From Clostridiales bacterium (GTDB taxonomy: Bacteria; Bacillota; Clostridia; Saccharofermentanales; Saccharofermentanaceae): DNA of 50,757 nt. The notes under the pieces were generated by a model. That model worked only from the letters and a program-made list of their open reading frames with translations. It was not told the origin of the DNA and did no database searches. A program made the position numbers and the translations under genes. Positions 7,769 through 17,185 of the stretch are shown here, in pieces (position 1 is the first letter of the stretch; each line of letters opens with the position of its first letter). The stretch covers positions 1 to 50,757 of the forward strand of contig JAFWDK010000036.1 of NCBI GenBank assembly GCA_017513085.1. The letters are read 5' to 3'.

Positions 7769-7900
7769 CGTTATCTGTCATTTGAAGTCATTTTTCCACG
7801 ATTTACTCGATTTATGGGGGGCGAGGTATAGTGAAAAAACATACCTTTTTCGGTTTTTCTGTGAATTAGTATGAAATCGAAGAAATCCGCCCATACACCC
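7640..7900. repeat. Copy 1 of a diverged non-coding repeat
   Basis: This gene-free stretch contains, in order, the near-palindrome ATACCCCTGGGGGGTAT (7640-7656) and two 34-base units at 7682-7715 and 7840-7873. Each unit begins CATAC(C/T)TTTT and ends AGTATG, with 18 variable bases between. Two units of identical length and the same end sequences recur 158-170 bases apart at 32274 and 32444, with other local matches between them. The segment seems to be an old copy of the same element that is present with terminal inverted repeats at 32241-32612. Confidence 0.6.
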
Positions 7901-8023
7901 CTCCATCCATGAGAACTCATGGTCCCAGGAACCGAGTAATTGCGGACGGTTCGCCAGTCGGCTTGATAGTCATACCCCGAACAGATATCGTTATCATAAA
8001 GGTTTTATGGTGGGGTTTGGATA

Positions 8024-8149
8024 ATGTCTCAGCTTAGAAAATACACATGTTCCAAGTGCGGCGGGGCACTGATCGTCGATAAAGAACAGGAATTATATGA
8101 CTGCCCTTAATTAAACAAAGAGCTTTTTCAGGAAGACGTGGACGTCTGA
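8024..8149 (+). pseudogene. Internally deleted third zinc-ribbon paralogue
   Basis: The first 28 codons (MSQLRKYTCSKCGGALIVDK and on to DCP) match the start of the zinc-ribbon gene at 7195 almost base for base, as does the leader GGTTTTATGGTGGG. Directly after a TAA at 8108-8110, and in the same frame, come 12 codons (LNKELFQEDVDV, stop 8147-8149) that match the C-terminus of the gene at 5437. So this is a full gene in inverted orientation that lost its middle, leaving both ends. The product would be one half zinc ribbon and cannot function. The remaining 8150-8306 holds a TATAAT at 8218-8223, a possible promoter for the next gene. Confidence 0.75.
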
Positions 8150-8306
8150 TCCTTCCCCAAAAACTAAAATTCACACTTTGTTCTTGAGTTATTTATCAAA
8201 AGTTATTTACAGGCGAGTATAATGGTATTGTTACTTTGGGGACATGCCTGGCATTCAGATGTGATCGATCGACTGACAGGAAATGAATCTGTAGGGGGAA
8301 GTTCAT

Positions 8307-9716
8307 ATGGATCTACAACAATATGTAGATGGTTTTGGAGCGATGACATGCATCGTATCTGTAGAGAACCTCGGAAACGGGAAGCGCGGGAAAATACGCA
8401 TTGTTACAGGAAATGAAGCGTATATCGGTTCCATAGAACGTCCTGCGCCGGGGGCGGAACTGCTGACCCAGAAGTTTACGCCCAATCAGGAGTATACAAA
8501 TTATCTGACCCGAGACCTTAACTTTGAAGAATACTGCTATAGGGCGGCGGTTGAGAAGCGCTGCCTCAATTCGTATGCCACCGCAGACAGGATACAGGGC
8601 GTCTGGTTCAATATGGTATTTCTCCCGGTCGCCTATGAAGAAGGAAATCTCTGCTATTGCACATATACCATGGAGATCAATTTCGAGGCGAATCTGGACC
8701 GAATGGCATCCCTTCCCGCGGATGTTACATCGAATGTTATCAAGATATGCTTGAAACTTCGAGGCGCCAAAGAGTTCAATGAGCTGATGAACGACGTCAT
8801 TCATGATATCCGGGATATGTTCGATGCCGATCACTGTTGTATTCTTCTTATGGACGCCTTGGAACGGAAATGTTCCGTCTTGTGCGAAGCACTTTCGGAA
8901 AACACAGTCCTGATTTCCATGAATCACTATAACGATGATGGTTTTTATGATATTGCTGACAGTTGGAAAGACCTGATTGCAGGCAGCAACTGCCTTGTTG
9001 TAAAAGATGAGCATGATATGGAAGTGGTCAAGGAACGAAATCCGATATGGTATGAGTCGTTCACTTCCGCTCATGGCGAAAACATCGTTCTCTTTCCGCT
9101 GAAGTTCAGGGGACAGCTTCTCGGATATATATGGGCGATGAACTATGACATATCCAAGGCTACCAGTATCAAAGAAACCTTCGAGACTACAGCGTCTATT
9201 CTTGCCTCCGAGATCAGCAACTATCTGCTTTTGGATCGTCTGAAGGAACTAAGTTCCAAAGACATCCTGACAGGCGTCATGAACAGAAATGAAATGAACA
9301 ATTTTGTCGATAAGCTCTGTAAGGACAGTAATCCATCGAATATTTCAGTAGGCGTGGTCTTCGCAGATTTGAACGGATTAAAACGTGTAAATGATCAGTA
9401 TGGCCATAATACCGGCGATACACTTCTGAAGGACGCGGCACGGGCACTTGAGGAAGTCTTCGACCCGAGTGAGATCTACCGGGCAGGTGGAGATGAATTT
9501 GCAATTATAGTGACCGGCATTACGGAAGAAGAACTCAACAAACGAGTTGAGGCCATTAAAGAAGCCTCCCGGAAATATAAACTTGTGTGCTTTGCGCTTG
9601 GTCACAGTTACAATGAGAACCGGTCGAATGTGAGACTGGCTTTGAGAACTGCGGATGAGCGGATGTATGAGGATAAGAAACGGTATTATGATCAGCATCC
9701 GGAATTGAAGAGATAG
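8307..9716 (+). CDS. Diguanylate cyclase with sensory (PAS/GAF-like) N-terminus
   Basis: Makes cyclic di-GMP from two GTP. The C-terminal GGDEF domain (about residues 305-469) starts at DILTGVMNR, and the active site reads YRAGGDEF. The residues eight to five before GG are not R-x-x-D, so the product-inhibition site is missing. Residues 1-150 resemble a PAS-type sensor and residues 165-300 a GAF domain (FDADHCCILLMD). There is no membrane segment. The ATG has GGGGGAAG upstream. An EAL phosphodiesterase follows 11 bases later, so synthesis and breakdown enzymes are co-transcribed. Confidence 0.9.
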   Translation: MDLQQYVDGFGAMTCIVSVENLGNGKRGKIRIVTGNEAYIGSIERPAPGAELLTQKFTPNQEYTNYLTRDLNFEEYCYRAAVEKRCLNSYATADRIQGVWFNMVFLPVAYEEGNLCYCTYTMEINFEANLDRMASLPADVTSNVIKICLKLRGAKEFNELMNDVIHDIRDMFDADHCCILLMDALERKCSVLCEALSENTVLISMNHYNDDGFYDIADSWKDLIAGSNCLVVKDEHDMEVVKERNPIWYESFTSAHGENIVLFPLKFRGQLLGYIWAMNYDISKATSIKETFETTASILASEISNYLLLDRLKELSSKDILTGVMNRNEMNNFVDKLCKDSNPSNISVGVVFADLNGLKRVNDQYGHNTGDTLLKDAARALEEVFDPSEIYRAGGDEFAIIVTGITEEELNKRVEAIKEASRKYKLVCFALGHSYNENRSNVRLALRTADERMYEDKKRYYDQHPELKR

Positions 9717-9727
9717 GAGAGTAAGAT

Positions 9728-10435
9728 ATGATCAGTTTCGACCATTTGCCATTAGATGCAGATATTCTGAAGGCTCTCAGGGAATTGTCGATCAATTATG
9801 TGTTCCAACCCATCTTTTTGTCGGACGGGGAGACTGTCTATGCCTGGGAAGCGCTTATGCGCCCGACAGATATGACAGTCACTGATCTTATTGCAGAATA
9901 CTCGAAAACAGATAAACTGCACGTTCTTGAGGTAGCTACATTTTTCGGAGCGATGCAGGCATTTTTCCAAAGAGGATACGAGCAGAGAGTGGCAATCAAT
10001 TCATTTCCGTGCGATTGCATGAGACCTGAAGAAGCAGAGGTTTTTCTGGATTATTTTGGAGAGAAGATACGGGGAAGGATGATCATTGAGAATCTGGAAT
10101 ATCCGTATTTCTCGCATGAACACTGGAAAGAAAAAGACAGATCTGTCAGACGTATGGACAATCTGCTGGCCGCGGATGATTATGGGACCGGGATCAACGA
10201 TCTTGCTCTGATCGATCATATGGCTCCGCACATTGTAAAACTTGATAGAGATCTGATCTCGGGAATCGATCACGAAAAGGAGAAACAGGAGCAGGTACAG
10301 GAGCTTGTACAGCTTTTCCATTCGAAGGGGATCCTGGTCGTAGCCGAAGGAATTGAAGAAAAAGAAGAGTTCGAATGCCTCAAGAGTCTTGGCGTCGATC
10401 TTTTCCAGGGATACTATCTTGCCCGACCGGCGTGA
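9728..10435 (+). CDS. EAL-domain cyclic di-GMP phosphodiesterase
   Basis: Hydrolyses cyclic di-GMP to pGpG. This is a stand-alone 235-residue EAL domain. The signature is WEALMRP (EALxR), and the other catalytic positions look intact: NSFP asparagine, IIEN glutamate, the AADDYGTG aspartate pair, KLDRDLI lysine, AEGIE glutamate and QGYYLARP. It has no sensor domain, so control probably comes from the partner cyclase or from expression. AGGAG precedes the ATG. It is the second gene of a two-gene operon with the GGDEF protein. Confidence 0.9.
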   Translation: MISFDHLPLDADILKALRELSINYVFQPIFLSDGETVYAWEALMRPTDMTVTDLIAEYSKTDKLHVLEVATFFGAMQAFFQRGYEQRVAINSFPCDCMRPEEAEVFLDYFGEKIRGRMIIENLEYPYFSHEHWKEKDRSVRRMDNLLAADDYGTGINDLALIDHMAPHIVKLDRDLISGIDHEKEKQEQVQELVQLFHSKGILVVAEGIEEKEEFECLKSLGVDLFQGYYLARPA

Positions 10436-10462
10436 TAATATGAACGGTAAGATGTGATCCTT

Positions 10463-10527
10463 TTGCGGAGACAAAAGATTTTTCTGCTATAATGCTCATG
10501 GATGCTTGATGTATCTGTGAGCATTAT
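10463..10527 (+). promoter_or_regulatory. Extended -10 promoter overlapping an inverted repeat
   Basis: TGCTATAAT at 10485-10493 is an extended -10 element, with TTGCGG (10463-10468) as a loosely spaced -35. The inverted repeat ATAATGCTCA (10489-10498) and TGAGCATTAT (10518-10527) starts within the -10 box and ends before the symporter ribosome site. It could be an operator, a 5' leader hairpin, or a weak terminator for the EAL gene. Confidence 0.6.
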
Positions 10528-10547
10528 TTTATGGGGTGATATGTTTT

Positions 10548-12089
10548 ATGCGTGATAAGTGGTCATCGAGGACAACATTTATTCTGGCAGCAATCGGATC
10601 GGCAGTCGGACTTGGAAATGCCTGGCGTTTCCCTGGTCTGGCAGCAAAGTATGGCGGAGGCGCATTTCTTTTCGTGTATCTGATCGCCTTGCTGATCATC
10701 GGAATACCACTTCTGATGCTGGAGATTGCAGTGGCAAGACATACTAAGCAAGGTGCGCCGGGTTCCATGCGGGCACTGAAGAAAAAGGCGGAAAGTATCG
10801 GATGGTTTGGTGTATCCAATGGTATCTTTATTTCGATCTACTACGCAGCAGTATTTGCCTGGGTCATCCTGATGTTCTTCATGAGTTTCAAGTTCATGGG
10901 CCTGACAGGCGATACGGAAGCGGCCAGTTCACTGTGGGCCAATACGATCAAGACTACCGGAACGACTTCCGGATTTACGACCATCGCATGGCCGGTACTG
11001 GTCTGTCTTCTGATTGCTTGGGCATTATGTTATCTTTGCATCCGTAATGGTACGACTACCGTAGGAAAAGTCGTAAAGTACACTGTTTCTCTTCCGGTCA
11101 TCTGCCTTCTTGTGTTGGCGGTTCGCGGTTTTACGATGCCCGGTGCGCTGGATGGTGTAGCCAAACTCTTCATCCCGAAATGGAGTGCGCTTTCTGATTC
11201 GAATCTCTGGGTGGATGCGGTCGGTCAGGTTTTCTATTCTTTATCGACATCCATGGCCATCATGTTTGCATACGGATCCTTCCTCGATGACAAAGCCAAT
11301 ATTGCCGTGGACGCAACGATCATCGCTTTCGCCGACATGATCATCAGCGTTTTGGCAGGTATCGTTATGTTTACGACGATGGCAGGCGTAGGCATGCTGG
11401 ACAATATGTCTGCATCCGGCATCGCAACTGCATTTATCATTTACCCGCAGGCTATCGTCAAACTATCCGGCAGTGGTGTTGTAAACATGCTCTTCGCCTT
11501 CGTGTTCTATTTCTGCCTGATCACGTTGGCGATCGACTCGCTCTTTTCGATCATCGAAGGTGTTTCGACAGCAATCTCTGATAAATTCCATCTTAATAAG
11601 AAAAAAACAACACTTACGATCTGTATCGTTGAAGGAATCATCAGCTTGATCTACGTCACCGGTGCTGGTCTGGCTGTCCTTGATATCGTAGACTATTTCA
11701 TCAACAGCTACACACTGATCCTGACCGGCATCCTCGAAGTGATCGTGGCCGGCTGGTTCTTCAAGACCAGTAAGATCCTGGAACAGATCAACCGGAACAC
11801 CCAAGGATTCAAGATGCCGAAGTGGTGGTTCCTGCCATCTATCAAGTGCATCGCGCCGGTCGTGCTGAGCGGCCTTTTCATCTGGAATCTTGTCAATCTG
11901 ATCCGTGGAGGTGGCATCTATGGAGAAGCAGACGGCTATTCGCTGAAAGCCAACATTATTTTCGGCTGGGCGGTCATCCTTCTGATCCTGCTTTCCGGCC
12001 TGATCATAAAGGGCATCGTAAAATATAAGACGAAGAGCGGCTATTCCGAAGATGCGCGCGGCTGGGATGATTTTTCCGACGAAGCATAA
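10548..12089 (+). CDS. Neurotransmitter:sodium symporter family transporter
   Basis: SNF/NSS family carriers (LeuT fold) import amino acids or related amines with sodium. The 513-residue protein has about 12 membrane helices. TM1 carries the unwound sodium-site motif GSAVGLGNAWRFPGLAAKYGGGAF, cut here at residues about 15-40, the strongest family signature. The substrate cannot be named. The ATG at 10548 (MRDKW) is preferred over a GTG at 10536 because GGGGTG is correctly spaced from it. A response regulator starts 24 bases after the stop, so the transporter may be co-transcribed with the two-component genes. Confidence 0.92.
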   Translation: MRDKWSSRTTFILAAIGSAVGLGNAWRFPGLAAKYGGGAFLFVYLIALLIIGIPLLMLEIAVARHTKQGAPGSMRALKKKAESIGWFGVSNGIFISIYYAAVFAWVILMFFMSFKFMGLTGDTEAASSLWANTIKTTGTTSGFTTIAWPVLVCLLIAWALCYLCIRNGTTTVGKVVKYTVSLPVICLLVLAVRGFTMPGALDGVAKLFIPKWSALSDSNLWVDAVGQVFYSLSTSMAIMFAYGSFLDDKANIAVDATIIAFADMIISVLAGIVMFTTMAGVGMLDNMSASGIATAFIIYPQAIVKLSGSGVVNMLFAFVFYFCLITLAIDSLFSIIEGVSTAISDKFHLNKKKTTLTICIVEGIISLIYVTGAGLAVLDIVDYFINSYTLILTGILEVIVAGWFFKTSKILEQINRNTQGFKMPKWWFLPSIKCIAPVVLSGLFIWNLVNLIRGGGIYGEADGYSLKANIIFGWAVILLILLSGLIIKGIVKYKTKSGYSEDARGWDDFSDEA

Positions 12090-12112
12090 GACATTCACTT
12101 GAGGAGAAAGCT

Positions 12113-12799
12113 ATGGAGAAGAAGAGGATCCTGATCGTAGACGACGAGGTGGAACTTGCCGGCATCATTTCCGAGATGCTGACCGGCTGTGGCTTCGTGA
12201 CCGACCAGGCCGGTAGCGCAGAGCAGGCATTTTCTCTTCTTACGCAAAAGAACTATCACCTCATTCTTCTGGATATCAACCTTCCGGACCAAAGTGGTTT
12301 TGAGATCTGCAGAGAACTGCGGCGTGTGTCCAGAGTTCCGGTGATCTTTGCCAGCGCCAGAACAGCGGAGAATGACAGGATCACAGGATTCGATATCGGA
12401 GGCGATGATTTCCTCCAGAAACCGTATTCCATGAAAGAACTCTTGTCCCGTGTCAATGCGCTTCTGCGGCGTGCTTACGGGGAAGAGGAGAAGGAAGATC
12501 TTTCGTTCGGAGACGTGAAGATCTATCCTTCGGACCGTACGGTTACCAAAGCAGGGCAAGCGGTGAAGATGGCCAACCGAGAGTTCGATCTTCTTTTGTA
12601 TCTCGTAAGAAATAAGAATACAGCAATCCCCAAAGAGACGATTTTGCAAGACGTCTGGGGTGCTTTTTCCGAAGTGGAACCGCTTACGCTTACGGTACAT
12701 ATCCGCTGGCTCCGGGAAAAACTGGAAGAGGACCCGGCGGATCCGAAGTATATCAAGACGATCTGGCGGATGGGCTATATGCTGGAGGATCACGCATGA
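12113..12799 (+). CDS. OmpR/PhoB-family response regulator
   Basis: Receives phosphate from the downstream kinase and binds DNA. The receiver domain (1-115) shows the VDDE acidic pocket, the phospho-acceptor in LLDINLP (about Asp55) and the KPYS lysine. The winged-helix domain (130-228) contains REFDLLLYLVRN and RGYMLE-type ends (WRMGYMLED). AGGAGAAAG precedes the ATG. Its stop overlaps the kinase start by four bases. The pair precedes an ABC transporter, an arrangement typical of Firmicutes systems sensing peptide antibiotics or envelope stress. Confidence 0.93.
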   Translation: MEKKRILIVDDEVELAGIISEMLTGCGFVTDQAGSAEQAFSLLTQKNYHLILLDINLPDQSGFEICRELRRVSRVPVIFASARTAENDRITGFDIGGDDFLQKPYSMKELLSRVNALLRRAYGEEEKEDLSFGDVKIYPSDRTVTKAGQAVKMANREFDLLLYLVRNKNTAIPKETILQDVWGAFSEVEPLTLTVHIRWLREKLEEDPADPKYIKTIWRMGYMLEDHA

Positions 12800-13980
12800 A
12801 GAAACTATTTGCCTTGACCACTGTTTTGGCACTTCTTCTGGTGGGCATAGCCGCGTTCTTCTTTTTTCAAAGCAGAAATATGGAAGACCGCACGGAACAG
12901 TATGCGGTACAGCTGAATGAGATCGCGAATGAAATATCCTTGGGAAACAGCGATACAGCTAAGGAAAAGACCGAGTCACTCCGCAAGGAGATCCGTGAAA
13001 AAGAAGAAAAGCAGGGCAACTATGCGATCCTCCTGATGGGTGGGATCTGTATAGTGTTTCTTTTTGGCGTAAGTATGTATTTCTATGTATCCGTGATCCG
13101 TCCATTCCGAAAACTCACCGATTTCGCAGAACGTGTGGGCGGTGGCGATCTGGATATTCCGCTGGAGTACGAACGCAGTAACTATTTCGGCAAGTTTACC
13201 TGGGCCTTTGATAACATGCGCGAAGAGATCAAGAAAGCCCGCGCGTGCGAGAAAGAGGCCATAGAGAATAATAAGACCGTCATTGCCTCCCTCTCCCATG
13301 ATATCAAGACACCGGTATCCACGATCCGCGCGTATGCCGAAGCCTTGGAGATGGGAATGGATGCGGATCCCGAGAAGCATCAGAAATATGTGGAGACGAT
13401 CCTGAAGAAATGCGATGAGGTGAAGAATTTTACGGAAGAGATGCTGACGCATTCGCTTACGGAGCTCCAGCACCTCAAGATGTCCCCGGAGACATTCGAG
13501 ATCAGTGCTTTTACCGAAGAAATCGTCAAAGATCTGAAAGCAGAGTATAACGATATCGAGTGTCATTTGCCGGATGCGGAGTTGTTTGTATACGCAGACA
13601 AAAACAGGATCGCGCAGGTCGTGGAAAACCTGGTGAGCAATTCCCGGAAGTATGCCAAGACGAAGATCGACGTGACTGTCAGCAAAGAAAGTGGTTCGGC
13701 AGTCATCCTTGTGCGCGACTTTGGCCCCGGGATCCCGGATGAGGAACTGCCTTTCGTGTTCGGGAAATTCTATCGCGGAAAGACCACGTCTTCTGAGTCG
13801 GGAGCAGGCCTGGGATTATTCATCGTGAAATATATCGTCGAGCAGTCCGGAGGAAAGGTGTCGCTTCGAAACGTTGGAAAATCAGGCGCTTCGGGCGATA
13901 ACGATGCATCGGAAGAACATGGACTGGAAGTGCGCGTGGAACTTCCTTTGAAAGAAATCGAAAACGGACCCATCTCTTAA
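12796..13980 (+). CDS. Sensor histidine kinase
   Basis: Partner of the upstream regulator. A membrane helix at 7-26 and another near 74-97 flank a short extracytoplasmic loop of about 45 residues, followed by a HAMP region (VIRPFRKLTDFAERVGGGDLD). The dimerisation domain has the phosphorylated histidine in SLSHDIKTPVSTI. The ATPase shows the N box (ENLVSNSRKYA), G1 (RDFGPGIP), F (FGKFYRG) and G2 (GAGLGLFI). All catalytic parts are present. The tiny sensor loop suggests that stimulus detection may need another protein, perhaps the neighbouring permease with its large outer domains. Confidence 0.93.
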   Translation: MKKLFALTTVLALLLVGIAAFFFFQSRNMEDRTEQYAVQLNEIANEISLGNSDTAKEKTESLRKEIREKEEKQGNYAILLMGGICIVFLFGVSMYFYVSVIRPFRKLTDFAERVGGGDLDIPLEYERSNYFGKFTWAFDNMREEIKKARACEKEAIENNKTVIASLSHDIKTPVSTIRAYAEALEMGMDADPEKHQKYVETILKKCDEVKNFTEEMLTHSLTELQHLKMSPETFEISAFTEEIVKDLKAEYNDIECHLPDAELFVYADKNRIAQVVENLVSNSRKYAKTKIDVTVSKESGSAVILVRDFGPGIPDEELPFVFGKFYRGKTTSSESGAGLGLFIVKYIVEQSGGKVSLRNVGKSGASGDNDASEEHGLEVRVELPLKEIENGPIS

Positions 13981-13992
13981 GTCTTTCTTAAT

Positions 13993-14009
13993 AGTTCGAA
14001 CTCTATACT
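13993..14009 (+). promoter_or_regulatory. Palindrome and -10 box before the ABC transporter
   Basis: The perfect palindrome AGTTCGAACT (13993-14002) directly abuts TATACT (14004-14009), a good -10 element, 35 bases before the ATPase start. The -35 is weak, which fits an activated promoter. The upstream OmpR-type regulator is the natural candidate to bind here; that is inferred from position only. Confidence 0.5.
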
Positions 14010-14044
14010 TTAAGCATAAGATGCGAGATAAGGAGTTCGACATA

Positions 14045-14806
14045 ATGAAAAACACGATTCTTTCGGCAAAAGGACTTTGTAAGAGTTTCGCCCATAACGG
14101 TGGGCAGGTGCATGTGCTTCAAGGCATGGACGTGGATATCTATGAAGGTGATTTTACAGTTATCATGGGTGCGTCCGGTTCCGGTAAATCCACCACGTTA
14201 TATGCGCTTTCAGGAATGGACCGGGCAACGGCCGGTGAAGTGCTCTATAAAGGCGAGAACATCGTGAAGATGAATGAGAAGCAGCTTGCTTCCTTGCGTC
14301 ATGGTGATTTCGGATTCGTTTTCCAGCAGATGCATCTGGTAAGCACACTTTCGATCTTTGAGAACATTACGGTCCCGGGATATCTGAATACACATAAGGA
14401 TGCGAAAGCGATCGACGCTCGTGCGATGGAACTTCTGAAGACGATGGGGATCGAGCACATCCAATCGCATCTTCCTTCCCAGTGTTCCGGCGGTGAGCAG
14501 CAGCGCTGCGCGATCGCAAGAGCCGTGATCAATGAGCCGGCGCTGCTTTTTGCAGATGAACCGACCGGTGCGCTGAATCGCAAAAATACGACTGAAGTGC
14601 TGGATCTTCTTACTGAATTAAACCGCAAAGGCCAGAGTGTCCTGATGGTGACGCACGATGCGAAGGCCGCGTGCCGGGCAACCAGGATCCTTTACATCGA
14701 GGACGGGAAGATCGTCTCGGATCTGGAACTGCCCCCGTACACCAAAGAAGAAGAGAAGAGCCGCGAGACACAGGTCAACGCCTGGCTGTCCTCTCTTTCC
14801 TGGTAA
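14045..14806 (+). CDS. ABC transporter ATP-binding protein (MacB/LolD type)
   Basis: Powers the FtsX-type permease encoded next. Walker A is GASGSGKST, the Q-loop lies in VFQQMH, the signature is CSGGEQQR, Walker B is [11 protein letters not shown] and the switch histidine is in VTHDAK. It has 253 residues from the ATG at 14045, chosen over 14021 because AAGGAG sits nine bases upstream. It has the usual size for the MacB/LolD subfamily, which moves peptides, lipids or antibiotics outward or acts mechanically. The permease follows after 12 bases. Confidence 0.93.
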   Translation: MKNTILSAKGLCKSFAHNGGQVHVLQGMDVDIYEGDFTVIMGASGSGKSTTLYALSGMDRATAGEVLYKGENIVKMNEKQLASLRHGDFGFVFQQMHLVSTLSIFENITVPGYLNTHKDAKAIDARAMELLKTMGIEHIQSHLPSQCSGGEQQRCAIARAVINEPALLFADEPTGALNRKNTTEVLDLLTELNRKGQSVLMVTHDAKAACRATRILYIEDGKIVSDLELPPYTKEEEKSRETQVNAWLSSLSW

Positions 14807-14818
14807 GGAGGCGGAACT

Positions 14819-17170
14819 ATGCGTAGTATACTCAAACTCCTTCGTGGAAATCTGAAGCATGGGAGAGGAAGCTTCAAAGGCATCATACTTCTGATGGCCA
14901 TTCTGACATTCTCCTTCTCTGGTACGATCAGCAATAACGACCAGCTGGAAAAAGCTCAGAAACAGCGCTGGGAGAATGCGGATATGGGCGATTTCATCGT
15001 GTACATCAATCACGATTCCTTTACCGACGAGATGAAGGAAAGCATTCGCAATGCCCCTTCTGCAGCCGGGTACCGGGTCAAAGAAACGATCATTATGGCA
15101 GATTCGGTCCGTTCGAACGGGGAAGCATCTGAGACGAAGATCGAACTGATCCCTTTCGACCCAATCTATAACGTTTTCGATGGGAACGGGAAGGACTTTG
15201 TTTCCAACCCATCTATTCAGGACGGTGAGATCCTTCTGACATATAAACTGCACCTTTTCAGTGAGTTTCAGATCGGATCCAAAGTGACGCTGCACACGCA
15301 CCATGGCTGGGACGAAGAATTTGTGGTGAAAGGATACTACGAAGATTACATCCTAGGTGGCGCGACAGCGCTGGACAACCGCTGCATGATTTCGGAAAAA
15401 GACTTTGCGCGTCTGAAAGAAGAGAAACTGGATCATGTGGATTCCAACGTAAAACTTATGATCATGACGGATGTGGTCGAGATCTATGCCAAGGAAGGCG
15501 CGACCGCAGATGATCTTCGCCGGGAACTGTCTTCCACTTCCGGACTGATCCGGACAGCCAATGCGGCCATTGCCGGGGAGTATCTGCAGGAAGTCGGAGC
15601 CATGTATTCTTCTATCGGTTCCAAGTTCGTCTTTGTTTTTGTCGCGATGCTCGTTCTGGTGATCCTGATCACGATGAATAACAGTATCCATTCTTCCATA
15701 GAGATGGAATATACCGAACTGGGCATACTGAAATCCCAGGGATTTACAAGCTGGAAGATCCGGATGGTGTATGTGATCCAATATACATTGGCTCTCCTGA
15801 TCGGCGCGGTATTAGGATTGTTGATCTCGATCCCGGCATTGCATTTCCTGATCGGTGCCTGGACCAATATCAGCGGCATTGTCTCCGAAACGGGTGTCTC
15901 TTTCGGGAAATGCGGACTTGTATGCGTGGGCGTGATCGTGATCTGTTTCTTCTTCGTGCTTTTTGCTACAAGAAAAGTATCTTCGATCGCTCCGGTGGTG
16001 GCGATCAACGGCGGTCATGAAGATGTGTATTTCGAAAGCCGACTGAAAACCAGGATCCGCCCCAAGCCTCTGACATTATCGATCGCCTGGCGGCAGATCG
16101 TATCCTCCTTGCGAAGTTATGTCGGCACCGCGCTGATCGTCATGCTTATGGTGTTCTTCCTGATTTTTTCCAGCGTCCTGACACAAGGAATGAAACCGAA
16201 GGCGCTTTTCCCAGAGCTGGAAGGCGATATTGCGGTTACTAATTATGGCGGACTGAAATTGGATAAACTGGCGGATTTTGAGCAAGAGGTCCGTGCTATA
16301 GATGCGGATGCGCAGGTTAAGAGCCAGACGGATTTCCGGATGGAGATAGACGGAGAACTGATCAACATAATGACATTCCATTCTCAGGAACCGGTCTACA
16401 GACCTCTGAAAGGACGGGCCGCACAATATGAGAATGAAATCATGGTTGCATCCGGTCTTTCCCGGATCCTCAACAAAAAGATCGGAGATTCGATTACGAT
16501 CGCAAGCGCGACGCGTACAGAAGAATATGTCATTACCGGATATTTTGATGCGGTTTCCAATTTCGGCAAAATGGCGGTCGTGACCGAGGAGGGCATGATG
16601 CGACTGGGACATCACGAAGTGGATGTTGCGTATATCTCTCTTGGAGATATAGGGAATAAAGATGCAGTGATCTCTCATCTGAATTCCACCTATGGAAACT
16701 CGCTCCGGGCAAAGGAATATGAGGAGAACAGGACGCTGGCAATCGTGAAGAATGTCATCATTGTGGTCATGAATGCATTCAGCTATGCTATCTACGCGAT
16801 ATTGTTTATCTTCTCCGCCGTGATCGTGGGCATGGTATGTAAGAGGAGTTTCATCAAGGAGAGAAAAGATATCGGAGTATGCAAAGCGATGGGATTCACG
16901 GCCGGGGATCTCAGAAAACAGTTTGCCTTGCGCTTTTCCATGGTTGCCCTGATCGGATCGGCAGCGGGAGGAGTACTGGCTCTGTTTCTGAGCGAACCTC
17001 TGCTGAAGGTGATCTTCTCGGTAGTCGGCATCACGGATTTTACCAAGAAATACAGTGTCTTCAACGTTGCGCTGCCGGTGGTCGCGATCTGCGTTAGTTT
17101 CTATGTCTGCGCCTACTTCTCGTCCCGAAAGGTAAAGAGTGTGGAAGTAAGGGAACTAATCACAGAGTAA
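14819..17170 (+). CDS. FtsX-like ABC transporter permease
   Basis: A 783-residue membrane protein with two FtsX units. TM1 lies near 22-40, an outer domain spans about 45-255, and TM2-4 fall between 265 and 390. A fifth helix near 440 starts the second half, which has a second outer domain (470-640) and three helices at the end. The outer domains resemble MacB-type periplasmic domains. With the ATPase it forms a type VII (mechanotransducing) ABC complex; transport substrate unknown. It differs from BceB, which is about 650 residues with one large loop. It ends 15 bases from the convergent acetyltransferase; a 12-base palindrome (17175-17186) fills the gap. Confidence 0.9.
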   Translation: MRSILKLLRGNLKHGRGSFKGIILLMAILTFSFSGTISNNDQLEKAQKQRWENADMGDFIVYINHDSFTDEMKESIRNAPSAAGYRVKETIIMADSVRSNGEASETKIELIPFDPIYNVFDGNGKDFVSNPSIQDGEILLTYKLHLFSEFQIGSKVTLHTHHGWDEEFVVKGYYEDYILGGATALDNRCMISEKDFARLKEEKLDHVDSNVKLMIMTDVVEIYAKEGATADDLRRELSSTSGLIRTANAAIAGEYLQEVGAMYSSIGSKFVFVFVAMLVLVILITMNNSIHSSIEMEYTELGILKSQGFTSWKIRMVYVIQYTLALLIGAVLGLLISIPALHFLIGAWTNISGIVSETGVSFGKCGLVCVGVIVICFFFVLFATRKVSSIAPVVAINGGHEDVYFESRLKTRIRPKPLTLSIAWRQIVSSLRSYVGTALIVMLMVFFLIFSSVLTQGMKPKALFPELEGDIAVTNYGGLKLDKLADFEQEVRAIDADAQVKSQTDFRMEIDGELINIMTFHSQEPVYRPLKGRAAQYENEIMVASGLSRILNKKIGDSITIASATRTEEYVITGYFDAVSNFGKMAVVTEEGMMRLGHHEVDVAYISLGDIGNKDAVISHLNSTYGNSLRAKEYEENRTLAIVKNVIIVVMNAFSYAIYAILFIFSAVIVGMVCKRSFIKERKDIGVCKAMGFTAGDLRKQFALRFSMVALIGSAAGGVLALFLSEPLLKVIFSVVGITDFTKKYSVFNVALPVVAICVSFYVCAYFSSRKVKSVEVRELITE

Positions 17171-17185
17171 CGATATCCATATGGA

